Assembly: GCF_000236905.1 (NCBI RefSeq)
Contig: NC_016524.1
Location: forward strand, 310,001 to 374,000
Direction: 5' to 3'
Length of the DNA stretch: 64,000 bases
From: Tetrapisispora phaffii CBS 4417
Taxonomy: Eukaryota > Ascomycota > Saccharomycetes > Saccharomycetales > Saccharomycetaceae
The notes beneath the pieces are model-generated. The model had not been told where the DNA came from, searched no databases, and saw only the letters and a program-made list of their open reading frames with translations. The number at the start of each line of letters is the position of its first letter. Within the stretch, counting starts at the first letter, position 1. This document shows positions 49,679 through 59,067 of this stretch, one piece after another. The translations under genes were made by a program, and so were the position numbers.

Positions 49679-51004
49679 ATGAGACTTTCTATAGATTACT
49701 CTTCATCATCTGAAAGTGAAACTATATCAGATAATGATAATGGCAAATTACATGTTTCAACAAAATCACAGGAATTACATGGGTCCAAAAGACCTTTCAA
49801 TTTAACCAAATCGGATTTAAAGAGGAAAAGAAAGCAACGTAAAACTAAAGGACCTTGGGGATCCTGGGATAGCACTACAGATAATGAAAGCATAACCAGT
49901 GAAATAGATGAATTAGAAATTAAAAATTATCCAGATGAGGTTGTTTCTGAGGACTCTGATATTGAAGAAATTTCTGAATTTTATGGATCCTATTTAAAAG
50001 ATTATAAGGGTAGGTCATTCTTAACTCCATCGAATGATATTGATATAGACTTACAAAAACCAGCATTATCATTCAAAAGTTACCTACCAAAGAAACAACT
50101 TTATAGATACAAAGGTCACACCAATGGTACTACTGATCTAAAATTCTTTCCCAATACAGCACACATGTTTCTATCAGGTGGAAATGATAATATGATTAGA
50201 TTATGGGATTTTTATCATGACAGGCGGTGTATTAGAGATTATAAGGGTCATAAAAAAGCCGTAAGATCGGTGGATTTCAATAATAATGGTACAGTTTTTT
50301 TTAGTTCTTCCTATGATCAAACCGTTAAAATTTGGGACACTGAAACAGGGAAAGTAAAGGCTAAAGTCAAATGTAATAGTATACCTAACGATGTGAAACC
50401 GCGACCTTTGAGCGATTCTGAGTATATTGTCGGTCTTTCAAATTCAAAAATTAATCATTACGATCAAAGAGTTTCATCAAAAAATGGACTTGTTCAAACT
50501 TATGACCATCACCAAGGAAGTATATTATGCTTAAAATATTTTCCAGATGGCTCTAAATTCATTTCTTCGTCAGAAGATAAAACTGTAAGGATATGGGAAA
50601 ATAAAATAAACATTCCAATAAAACAAATTGCTGATACAACTCAGCACTCGATGCCTTACATGGATATTCACCCGGAGGGACACTACTTTTCTACTCAAAG
50701 TATGGATAATACTATATATTCATATGGTATGAAACCGAAATACAAAAGACAAAACAAAAAAGTGTTTAAAGGACATCAATCTGTAGGTTATAAGATCAGT
50801 CTTTCATTTTCTCCTGATGGGAGATATATATGTTCAGGGGATACAAATAGTAGAGTATTTATTTGGGATTGGAAAACTACAAAGCTTCTTCGATGTCTCA
50901 CGATAAATGGCAATAAACCTATCACCCAGGTAACCTGGCATCCACAGGAAACTAGCAAACTATTATGCTCAGGAGGATCGGGTTATATATATATATACGA
51001 TTAA
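49679..51004 (+). CDS. CDC40: Splicing factor Prp17/Cdc40
   Basis: The 441-residue protein is a WD-repeat splicing factor required for the second catalytic step. An N-terminal serine/acidic stretch (MRLSIDYSSSSES) and a basic patch precede about seven WD repeats from residue 140 to the end, with clear GH...WD units such as YKGHTNGTTDLKFF...RLWDF and FSSSYDQTVKIWD. The ATG at 49679 matches the start of the yeast protein (455 residues); a GTG five codons upstream in the same frame is ignored. Adjacent to SEM1, as YDR364C is in S. cerevisiae. Confidence 0.96.
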   Translation: MRLSIDYSSSSESETISDNDNGKLHVSTKSQELHGSKRPFNLTKSDLKRKRKQRKTKGPWGSWDSTTDNESITSEIDELEIKNYPDEVVSEDSDIEEISEFYGSYLKDYKGRSFLTPSNDIDIDLQKPALSFKSYLPKKQLYRYKGHTNGTTDLKFFPNTAHMFLSGGNDNMIRLWDFYHDRRCIRDYKGHKKAVRSVDFNNNGTVFFSSSYDQTVKIWDTETGKVKAKVKCNSIPNDVKPRPLSDSEYIVGLSNSKINHYDQRVSSKNGLVQTYDHHQGSILCLKYFPDGSKFISSSEDKTVRIWENKINIPIKQIADTTQHSMPYMDIHPEGHYFSTQSMDNTIYSYGMKPKYKRQNKKVFKGHQSVGYKISLSFSPDGRYICSGDTNSRVFIWDWKTTKLLRCLTINGNKPITQVTWHPQETSKLLCSGGSGYIYIYD

Positions 51005-51865
51005 TCAAATATATATGAGGACATAGCAATTTCGATTTACTATAACTTTCCTTGATACACTAATTTAATATGCATGTAATAGTAATATTAGAATTGGATT
51101 TAGATTATCAAATATAGAAATATATGAATGAAAGGAAGCATATATGAAGTTTCTCAGTTTTCATTGTTTGATACATTTCACAAAAAAATTATGATTAAAA
51201 ATATATTGTGGATTTTGTTATTGGGTTATTAATCTCTATTCCCTTTGTTTTAGCTAAGAGTTTGGCATAATTATTTGAAAATAATATCATCCTTTTTGTT
51301 ATGATAAAATATAGTTACGTTAGCTTATGGTTGTTGTTAGCTATATGTCTGTCAAACCTTAACATTTCGCTCCAATTCATCCTACTTCCACTTTTCTATT
51401 CAATTCATTAGCTCATAACTAAAACTTCTCTGGATCCATATGAGACTTCTTGGTATCGCGCTTGGGCGGCTAATTTACTCTAATGGTACTATTGAATATC
51501 TGGGCTATCAGAGATGAATCACTTTCTTAACAAAGTTATCCATTTTTAAAATAATTGATATTGAAACAAATAATTCTTGATGCGTTACAACTCTTTATTT
51601 GAAACTATTTGAAAAGGAAATGTAGTTAATGGGTTGGAATAGATGCATTAAAGATCCTTATTTATATAATATCATTAAAAGTAACTCAACGACGTTACTT
51701 AATTACTCCACCGGGTAATACATGGTTATGTTCAATTACCGTAACACTTATATCAGTATTGAATAACGATGGTTCTAATTGTATTTTAAAATAAATCCTT
51801 TATTTAATGCTAAATTATAAAATTATAAAATTTAAATTTTTGTGGAAACTTATTACTTAAATTAT
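51005..51865. other. Convergent intergenic region CDC40/SEM1
   Basis: 860 bases of AT-rich DNA between two 3' ends. The only distinct element is an exact Reb1 site at 51711-51718, near the SEM1 3' end. No gene is seen. Confidence 0.5.
51711..51718. promoter_or_regulatory. Reb1 site CCGGGTAA downstream of SEM1
   Basis: An exact Reb1 motif lies about 150 bases past the SEM1 stop, between convergent genes. Reb1 can stop RNA polymerase II by a roadblock, so this may be a termination or insulation site. No promoter is expected here. Confidence 0.45.
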
Positions 51866-52138
51866 TTATTGGTTTTGGTTTTGGTTTTGGTTTTGACTTT
51901 GTTTCTGTTTCTCTAATTCTGCTCTTAATTCTTTCGTGAAATCATCATCTACTTCAACATCATCCCAATCGTCTTCCCATAAATCGTTTTGTATATTTGT
52001 TTTGTTCTGTACTTTTTCATAGTTTTGCCATACATCAGCTGGGAAATCTTCAAACTCATCATCATCCTCTAGAGTCTTCTTCTTGGATGCATCATTACTT
52101 GTAGTTGGAGTTGTGTTTTCAGATTCGGTGTTCTTCAT
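51866..52138 (-). CDS. SEM1: Proteasome lid / TREX-2 subunit Sem1 (DSS1)
   Basis: The 90-residue acidic protein is the Dss1/Sem1 family subunit found in the 26S proteasome lid and the TREX-2 mRNA export complex. The two conserved acidic-aromatic blocks are DDDEFEDFPADVW and DLWEDDWDDVEVDDDF, followed by the helix TKELRAELEKQ. The C-terminus ends in a run of Gln-Asn pairs encoded by a six-base repeat, which is not usual for the family. Length equals YDR363W-A (89). A PACE-like site lies upstream. Confidence 0.96.
   Translation of the reverse strand: MKNTESENTTPTTSNDASKKKTLEDDDEFEDFPADVWQNYEKVQNKTNIQNDLWEDDWDDVEVDDDFTKELRAELEKQKQSQNQNQNQNQ
51869..51895. repeat. Hexanucleotide repeat in the SEM1 3' end
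   Basis: Four copies of GGTTTT (minus strand AAAACC) encode the terminal Gln-Asn repeats of Sem1. Confidence 0.85.
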
Positions 52139-52356
52139 CTTGGGATTATTTTTATTATCAATTGTAGTTGTTTAGTTCTGCTATATTAAAAGCTTCTTCG
52201 TTTCGTGGAGCATATATAAATTGAAGAGCTAATCTAAGTGTTAAAATACCAAGTTTAATAACCTTTAAAATTAGAGATTCAGTTAAATATTCATTATATA
52301 TATGTTTTTAGCGTATGCTGGAAATGTTATATCTACTCTCTGCTAATTAAGCTCTA

Positions 52357-52365
52357 TTCGCCACC
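52357..52365 (-). promoter_or_regulatory. PACE-like site (GGTGGCGAA) before SEM1
   Basis: The minus strand reads GGTGGCGAA, a one-base variant of the PACE element GGTGGCAAA bound by Rpn4, the activator of proteasome genes. It lies about 220 bases before the SEM1 ATG. SEM1 encodes a proteasome subunit, which makes the match credible. Confidence 0.65.
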
Positions 52366-52422
52366 TGTAACAATTTTATCACTTCTAACGTAGTTGTATA
52401 AATAGAAAAATTGAAAAATATA

Positions 52423-52495
52423 AGCCCTGTAGGGGGATCGAACCCCTAACCTTGTGATTAAGAGTCACACGCGCTACCGATTGCGCCAACAAGGC
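52423..52495 (-). tRNA. tRNA-Lys (CTT)
   Basis: The minus strand begins GCCTTGTTGGCGCAATCGG and is nearly identical to the S. cerevisiae tRNA-Lys with anticodon CUU, without an intron. The anticodon loop is ACTCTTAAT, and the T arm holds GGTTCGATCC. The differences form a compensated pair in the anticodon stem and a T-loop base. A T-run terminator follows. LTR insertions begin 76 bases upstream of its 5' end. Confidence 0.97.
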
Positions 52496-52570
52496 TAATT
52501 AAATATAAATTTTTATTGCGACACGAGATCTCCAAACGTTACATCACTGCATAATATTACTAATTATTAT

Positions 52571-52610
52571 TGTCAGAACTATTGTAATGTATGTGACAGA
52601 ACTGAGTGTT
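52571..52610 (+). mobile_element. Truncated family B LTR fragment (first 40 bases)
   Basis: These 40 bases match the first 40 bases of the family B LTR at 52684 with three differences. The fragment stops where the family A LTR begins. The rest of this copy is not found on the other side. Confidence 0.85.
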
Positions 52611-53367
52611 TGTTGGAAATGACACTGGACGTATAACTGAATATACGATACCAGATATTACCTCGTTAGGAGATTATTGTTGCTGTCAGAATTATTGTAG
52701 TGTATGTGACAGAACTAAGTGTTTATGACACTTTGAGTCCAGAACCAATAGATCACTTACTAATGGAAAGAAGGTCTAGAACAATCTTCCAAGTGGTAGG
52801 TGAAAATTTCTCACTACAATGTAAATGGCTACGCGATAAACACAGATGTACAATACAGCACTAAAGATCTTAGGAGGATGAATGAACACGTACACATGTT
52901 CATTCAACTGTCAGATTAACTCATATATAAGGAGGGCATCTAACTCTATATAGAATAGTTTAATTACACTAATAAAAAATCAATCGATTATTTAACTATA
53001 AAGAAGATGGACTATACTAGAGCAACTGAAGTGGCTAATGACACTAACTTAGATGTTGGAACTAACCAACATAAGCTTGTTTCTCCACAGTTGCAAACCT
53101 GAAACAATAGTGCTCACGAGAATGTACTTGCAGAATTTCTGATGCATAAATAGTACTGTAGAACCATCAGTCTGCCATACGTGTTTAGTTCGACGACGTC
53201 GTCTCGTTGGACAGAACGGTAGATTGAAATATTATGTATATAAACCCCGGTAACAATAGTTAACAATTCATTGATCCAGGTCCAAGAGACCAGAGAGATT
53301 AATCTAAATATCTAGTATATAATTTAACAACTTTTAATATAAAAGCAATGAATTCAACTATTGAGCA
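52611..53367 (+). mobile_element. Family A LTR split by a nested family B LTR
   Basis: The left part (52611-52683) and right part (53090-53367) together match the solo LTR at 7437-7788. The ends are TGTTGGAAATG and TTGAGCA. Removing the insert and one copy of its five-base duplication leaves about 346 bases. The gag-type ATG near the right end is kept. The outer flanks (GTGTT and TCCTT) do not match, so this copy has no target-site duplication. Confidence 0.92.
52684..53089 (+). mobile_element. Solo LTR, family B, nested in family A LTR
   Basis: The 406-base element has TG...CA ends (TGTCAGAATT to CTCCACA) and a perfect five-base duplication GTTGC at 52679-52683 and 53090-53094. An ATG at 53007 opens a frame of 27 codons (MDYTRATEVAND...) that runs to the LTR end, as expected if gag starts inside the LTR, like Ty1. 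TATA-like stretches precede it. No internal region is left. Confidence 0.92.
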
Positions 53368-54172
53368 TCCTTATATATATATAACGTATTTTACTGTAAG
53401 AAACTTTGATTATTGTCAATATTGTACTAAAGAGTATGGAAAAATACTTTTATTTTATTAAATACAATTTATCTTTATAACTATTATATAGAAAATAGTT
53501 TAACCCTTATGTGGCCAGTTGGCAAGTTCCTAATGACTCAAACTCAAAAGATAGGGATCTCCGAAAATTTAAGGAAAGTTATTATCAATTAATTGCTGCA
53601 TATAGTCACGAAATTGAAAATAATATATATATCTACACTTGAATCGGTACCAACTATGTTATAAATACTCCTACACAGCTGAAATATTATTAGTTTTGTA
53701 TATGCTTCCCTCATACAAAATTCAAAGTATTTAAGTCCGTGCCGTTTAAGTTATGAGTGGTTCTATACTGCTTTTTTTTGAAAATTAAAAAAATGTATTG
53801 AACTTGTTAACGTGGTAATATCCAGACCTGTCATGAGCCCCACATTAGTGAACCTAGTAATTATTTGCATTATCTATGATAGACTTCATATAGCGAATAT
53901 TTTATCATCTCACTATTAACTGTTTCTCTTTTGTTCCATTACTACATTAGAACTGCTGGTTGTACAAACAATAAACAAATCACGTTGAACAATTGCCAGC
54001 ACGTTTCTAGAAAGGTTATGTTAATTTCTAGTGCATAGTAATTTAATTAATATTTTGTAAATATTATATGAACAATTAGTTCAATATATAGTTTCAGATA
54101 TCAATCCTCGCAAACTGTCATAAGAAAACATGCTATTAAATGATAGAAATATTTCTGTAGAAGTCGTGATTT
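53368..54172. other. Intergenic region after the LTRs
   Basis: 800 bases of AT-rich DNA up to the ESC2 stop. I see no gene, tRNA or further LTR piece. Confidence 0.45.
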
Positions 54173-55534
54173 CTATTCTATAATCATCTCAACGATATCT
54201 TCATCCTCTATATCATTGTCACCAATCATTGAGTCTAAACTAAGTACGTCATGGTCAAATATAACTTTTATCCTTTGGTTTGAAGTTAGGTTCTTGCACT
54301 TCTTAAAATAGTCAACTAATTTCTGTATTTTTGTACTACTACGAACATTCACAAATATTTTTTTATTATCATTACTCATTAATGAAATTTTTATTACATT
54401 TGAGGTGCCGTGTTCCTTAATGCTGCTTTCATTATCTGATATTTCTATCAGGTTCATAGAATCATTACCTTTAACATTATTGGAACTGTTTTCATCATTG
54501 CTGACATCCAATACATCATTTGTCACGTTAAAATCTTTACTATTCCAATTTTCTAGTTCCTTCTCATATTCATTATAACTTGTGTTTAAAATATCAAAAG
54601 GCTTGTTTGAATCATTAAAATTTTCAATGTTTTTCTGCGATAGTTGTTCGTCCTCTAACAATTGCATCTTGAATTGCTCCTCAAACTTCTGTTCTTCTTC
54701 TTTGGAGATTAGTATAATTTCTAGCTCTGATATCTCATTTTGGTACGTCTGCGGAATCTTTAAAGAATCGCAATTCATAAAATTCAATAATTTTGATTTA
54801 TTCCAATAGAGTGTTACATTCTCAGCTTTATATAAAGACCTTAGTTTCGATGGAATCTTATTAACTTTCAACAATGTATTTAATATAGGTGGAAGAACTT
54901 TAGCAAAAGTTTGTGTACCCAGCACTTTAGCTTGTATTCTTCTTTCTTCGCTACCATTTAGTTTTGAAATATACATAATGTTATACTTACGATTAAGTAT
55001 CTCTGGGGTACCTGAGTTTGAGAGAGTAGAAGGCCTTTTTGAAGCTTCTCTTATTGCCTTAAAAAATTCATCGTCTGCATCTATCCCACTTGGTCTTATC
55101 TCTCGTTCATCTATAATATTTTCTCTTTGGCTGCGTCTTCTCTTAGAACGATAAGTTCGGTCAGTATTATTATAATTAACCATCTCTAAGCTTCCTGTAT
55201 CACTGAAATCAGTTGAGTTCGCACTATTGGATTTGATATCTGATTCTCTTCTCTTAGATCCGGTATGTAATTTTCTAACTTCAAGAACATACTGTTTTTG
55301 AATATTTTGGTCACTTGAAGATGTATGTCCAGTTTCTGATTCACTCTCACTATCAATGAAAATTGAAGTTTGAGGTACTTTAGTTTTCGAAATATTATGT
55401 ATCTCCTCTGATACTACAACTTTTGTTATGTTTTGTTCAGTTGAATTAACGAAAACTTGTTCTTCTTGAACATAGGAATCTGGATCATCGTCAGTATTCA
55501 TAAAAAAATCATCATCATCACCATCATCACTCAT
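54173..55534 (-). CDS. ESC2: SUMO-like domain protein Esc2
   Basis: The 453-residue protein belongs to the RENi (Rad60-Esc2-NIP45) family. It starts with an acidic stretch (MSDDGDDDDFFMNTDDD) and has a basic patch near residues 130-140 (SKRRRSQRE). It ends in a SUMO-like domain (about 380-453: ISLMSNDNKKIFVNV... VIFDHDVLSLD ...DEDIVEMIIE), with an earlier, more diverged SUMO-like segment near 185-285. Esc2 helps genome stability and silencing, working with Mms21 and Sgs1. Length equals YDR363W (456). Next to SEM1, as in S. cerevisiae. Confidence 0.93.
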   Translation of the reverse strand: MSDDGDDDDFFMNTDDDPDSYVQEEQVFVNSTEQNITKVVVSEEIHNISKTKVPQTSIFIDSESESETGHTSSSDQNIQKQYVLEVRKLHTGSKRRESDIKSNSANSTDFSDTGSLEMVNYNNTDRTYRSKRRRSQRENIIDEREIRPSGIDADDEFFKAIREASKRPSTLSNSGTPEILNRKYNIMYISKLNGSEERRIQAKVLGTQTFAKVLPPILNTLLKVNKIPSKLRSLYKAENVTLYWNKSKLLNFMNCDSLKIPQTYQNEISELEIILISKEEEQKFEEQFKMQLLEDEQLSQKNIENFNDSNKPFDILNTSYNEYEKELENWNSKDFNVTNDVLDVSNDENSSNNVKGNDSMNLIEISDNESSIKEHGTSNVIKISLMSNDNKKIFVNVRSSTKIQKLVDYFKKCKNLTSNQRIKVIFDHDVLSLDSMIGDNDIEDEDIVEMIIE

Positions 55535-55821
55535 TCCTGCTCCAACGAGTTTGCCCTCTATATGATTAACTTTCGATGTAATTAACTATTTAATTTCATT
55601 TCTATATTAAATATCGAGAACAAAATCATTAACACCTATATCACGTTTATGGTTAATTTAACATTATAGTTCTAAATACAATATTTCTGAACAAAAAATT
55701 AAATTTCGCTTTAGGAATTTTGGTCTTTCTGTTCAACCTAAGAAACTGAAAATTACTTGGAAATAAGATTTTAGAATTTTAAATTAATTATCTTATATAA
55801 ATTAGATATATCTAAATGGTA
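55535..55821. other. Spacer at the ESC2/CTM1 junction
   Basis: A 287-base AT-rich spacer. Genes to the left are YDR363-type and genes to the right are YHR109-type, so the synteny junction lies here. Confidence 0.5.
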
Positions 55822-57819
55822 TCAATTAGGCTCAACTTCAAGATATGGAATATTGCCTCTTGATACATCGATAAAAAAATGAATGTATTGACTAAAATAA
55901 TCCATATCTTCATTTTTAAATAAATTGTCTATGTCTTCAACCGAGTTCTTATCTATGTCATCATTTATGTCATTGAGTGAAAGGCAGTCAAGAACCTTAG
56001 TCTCTTTGCTTAAGTAAGGGAATCTTGAAGGAGTATCGTAGTTAGTGCAAAATAAAGATTGGGAAGGTGCTTCACCATTAATAATAGCCAATAACTGATC
56101 TGTTAAATTTTGTAATATTCTTTCTTCAATTGCTATACGTCCAGTTTCAATCTTATTTCCTGTTTTTATTGACAGTTTAGATTTCTCCTTCAAAATGTTC
56201 AACCTAGAGGAACAGAAATCTTTTAAGTAGGACAAAAAACATGCAGGAGTCGCATCATATTTTACCTTGTCATATACATATTCCATGACAGTCTCTAACG
56301 ATGGTCTGCATATCAATGGATAAGTTAAGTGTTTTTTGGAATCCTCCAAGTCTCCCTCCGAATCCTCTGAGTACTTTCCAGAGTCATCCGAGCTCTTTTT
56401 AGAATCCTCTGACTCAGTCTGGTATTCAACTTTATGGAGAATCCAAGCTAGTTGAGGAACACCAACTCTATCATTTTCAGGGTTTTGAATTCTAGACCGT
56501 ATATGGGATTCGTACAATTCATAGAGAAACTTTACATGACCCAATTCTTCCTCTAAACCTTCAACAAGAGAATTGAGATAGGCTAATAACTTAGCATAAT
56601 GTTTATCATATTCCCAGTAAAATGAATTGCTCTCCTTGGATATGAAAGGGAGAAGTACTTGCAGTAGTTGTACGTCTCTACTTATTTTCCACTCACCATT
56701 AATATTTACAAGCGAAATGGCAGGACTTATCTCAAACCATTTATAAAAATCCCTTATATTTACATCTTCATCTTCGTTTGATATACTCATCGGAACTTTT
56801 GTTAAATAGTCTCTATCAAAAGATAGAGTATAGGATTGGAAAGTTTTTGTATCACTACCAGTATTTGGTTTTGGTAGAAAACCATAAACATTCAGGAAAT
56901 GATTTACTTCTTCAACTTTTGAGTATGAGATATATACTTCGATATATTCCCCTGTTGTCAATGTATATTTTATAGGCAAAGATTGATATTTTTCAATATC
57001 AAAAACTAACAATACATCATCAGTTTTCCTATCAATATCAAAATAAGCATTTGTATATTGATTTGAATGATTTACAAAATCTAATATGGGAACTAATGTA
57101 GAACTTACAACGTAGTCCTCAGTATCCTTCAATTCATCATCTTTGGTATTGACATTAGCGAGAGCTTCAGGAATCTCAAGCACTCTGGATGTTATGGCAA
57201 AATATAGTTGAAGCAGTGTGTCCTCATCAATTTTAATTTCATTATCATAAAAAAAAGTTTCATACGCTTCTATATGTTTTTCTACCGTATCCATAAACGG
57301 GTATTGTTTATATATATCACGTAGAATAGGTAATTTGTAATTATATTTGCTGTCAATTTTAGTAACCTGAAGAACTTTCATTAAGTAGTATTTAAATTGC
57401 TCAGGTATAAACATATTTTGTTTAATCATCCAGCTAAATATCGAAAAATAAAATATAATTATTGTTGTCTCTGATAGAAATATATTCATTAAATTATTCC
57501 CACTCAAGAAAGTAGTAAATTTCTTGAATAAATTTGATATTATTTTATTCGTATTTTCAAAATCTTCGATAGAGTCATATTGATTTCTATCTTTCAATAT
57601 TTCCAATAATGTATTTATATTAAAAGTATTATGTTTCGGTATTCTTAAGAGAACAATTTGTGTATCTTTATTTCTGTCAATAGTATCGAAAAGTTCTCCC
57701 CTATTCAAATATAATCCAAAACCCGCACTCACGCTTCCATCAAATGATTCTTTAATTATAACATTATCATGCACCCTGATTCCTGTATTTAATTTATACC
57801 ATTCAATTAAGCTCTGCAT
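55822..57819 (-). CDS. CTM1: Cytochrome c lysine methyltransferase
   Basis: The 665-residue protein has a split SET-type methyltransferase layout. The N-terminal SET part begins with SAGFGLYLNRGELFD, and the DFVNHSNQYTNAYFD motif near residue 255 supplies the Asn-His cofactor site. A C-terminal helical substrate-binding region with an acidic linker follows. Ctm1 trimethylates Lys72 of cytochrome c in the cytosol. The assignment over related SET enzymes (Rkm, Efm1) rests on its place next to CDC12, TRR2, YPT35 and GRE3, as YHR109W. S. cerevisiae Ctm1 is shorter (585); the acidic SED/SSDD stretch accounts for part of the difference. Confidence 0.85.
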   Translation of the reverse strand: MQSLIEWYKLNTGIRVHDNVIIKESFDGSVSAGFGLYLNRGELFDTIDRNKDTQIVLLRIPKHNTFNINTLLEILKDRNQYDSIEDFENTNKIISNLFKKFTTFLSGNNLMNIFLSETTIIIFYFSIFSWMIKQNMFIPEQFKYYLMKVLQVTKIDSKYNYKLPILRDIYKQYPFMDTVEKHIEAYETFFYDNEIKIDEDTLLQLYFAITSRVLEIPEALANVNTKDDELKDTEDYVVSSTLVPILDFVNHSNQYTNAYFDIDRKTDDVLLVFDIEKYQSLPIKYTLTTGEYIEVYISYSKVEEVNHFLNVYGFLPKPNTGSDTKTFQSYTLSFDRDYLTKVPMSISNEDEDVNIRDFYKWFEISPAISLVNINGEWKISRDVQLLQVLLPFISKESNSFYWEYDKHYAKLLAYLNSLVEGLEEELGHVKFLYELYESHIRSRIQNPENDRVGVPQLAWILHKVEYQTESEDSKKSSDDSGKYSEDSEGDLEDSKKHLTYPLICRPSLETVMEYVYDKVKYDATPACFLSYLKDFCSSRLNILKEKSKLSIKTGNKIETGRIAIEERILQNLTDQLLAIINGEAPSQSLFCTNYDTPSRFPYLSKETKVLDCLSLNDINDDIDKNSVEDIDNLFKNEDMDYFSQYIHFFIDVSRGNIPYLEVEPN

Positions 57820-58084
57820 TTCAATTAAAGTATTTTTTGTTATTGGTAATTCTGTTTTTTTTTGTTATATTACTATATAAAATGATTCAATAAATGAACG
57901 ATATATTATCTACTTTTTTACTTGTACCTATTCCTTTACATTGGTCAACCATTTCCCCTTTTCTAGGGCTTACTTTTTATATCAGTTTTAGTAATTGCTT
58001 GCATTACAAGTGATCACAAAATATTATATTCATTTTTTCTTTTTTCCGGGGCAGGAAAACACAAACACGGTTAGATTGAAAATT

Positions 58085-58092
58085 GCCGCCGA
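58085..58092 (-). promoter_or_regulatory. URS1-like Ume6 core before CTM1
   Basis: GCCGCCGA is the core of URS1, bound by the Ume6 repressor of meiotic genes. It lies about 265 bases before CTM1. The flanking TA of the full consensus is not kept. Confidence 0.35.
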
Positions 58093-58545
58093 AGTTATTA
58101 AGAAATATATATATCACTGACTGTCAAAATAATCTTTATATAAAGGACTATGAATTAAAATAATATTAATGAACAAATATATATTGAACCTAAAATAGTT
58201 TATAATTTTTTTCATTTAAGCAGAACTTGAAATAAAAGATGTTTAAAATAAGAAAATATAAATTGAAAAGTCTTAAATCGAATGCTCACACCCCATAGTT
58301 CGGAGATCTAACTGACTCTACAAAAGACTAACCTAGAAGGTCATTATCGGTTTTTTGAGCGTTGATCTTTTTTTTCTGAGGTAAAGACACTCGCTGATTT
58401 TACCTTCATTATGAGTAAAACTCCAATATATGGAAGTAACACTGATTTTAAACTAATTATATTTATGTCGCCATATTTTCGAATAAATGAAGCTGTCTCC
58501 CTCTCGTAGTGACTAATATTACATTATACATTTTAGATGGACTGA

Positions 58546-58555
58546 GTCACGTGAT
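58546..58555. promoter_or_regulatory. Cbf1-type site GTCACGTGAT
   Basis: The site matches RTCACRTG exactly and extends the palindrome by two bases. It lies about 510 bases before CDC12. It has no CDEIII partner, so it is a promoter site and not a centromere element. Confidence 0.5.
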
Positions 58556-59067
58556 CTGTTTACTTTTCACAATAATATACATCATTATGAACGACAGAAT
58601 GGCTCATTATGAACGAATAACCTGTTAAATTTTGATGGCTGTAAATGGAAGGAAACTCTGGCTAACCTACTTTATTTACAAAATATCTACTATAATTATT
58701 GTCACTGCAATTCATTGTTATTGTTGAAATTCAGGTTTACGTTAATTATTGTTTTTTTTTATTTTTTTCAGTTTTTGATTATGCCTAATATTGTTTTTTG
58801 TATCTCGATTTTATTTCAATTAATTTTACTAAGTAAACCAAATTCAGTTAATGGTGTCCTTCATTAAATAAAATATTGAATTCTAATACTCAAACGTTGC
58901 TAGATTCAGTAATTATCAGTAATTAAAACATTATCTGTAGACGTATTGCTTTTGTTGTTCTACGGTATCCACATCAATCTAGATCAGTATTGACTAAGAT
59001 ACAACAAATATTTTTTGATCATTGTACGTTCATTAATTCAATAGAAATAGATTCACTGTAAATTGCT

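Larger units (their letters stand above)
57820..59067. other. Divergent promoter region CTM1/CDC12
   Basis: A 1.25 kb AT-rich region between divergent genes. It contains a GCCGCCGA (Ume6 URS1 core) at 58085-58092 and a perfect GTCACGTGAT at 58546-58555. GGA2 (YHR108W), which lies between these genes in S. cerevisiae, is absent. Confidence 0.5.

Noticed and set aside
58546..58555. CDEI-like GTCACGTGAT as part of a centromere
   Set aside because: No CDEIII within about 120 bases on either side; interpreted as a promoter Cbf1 site.
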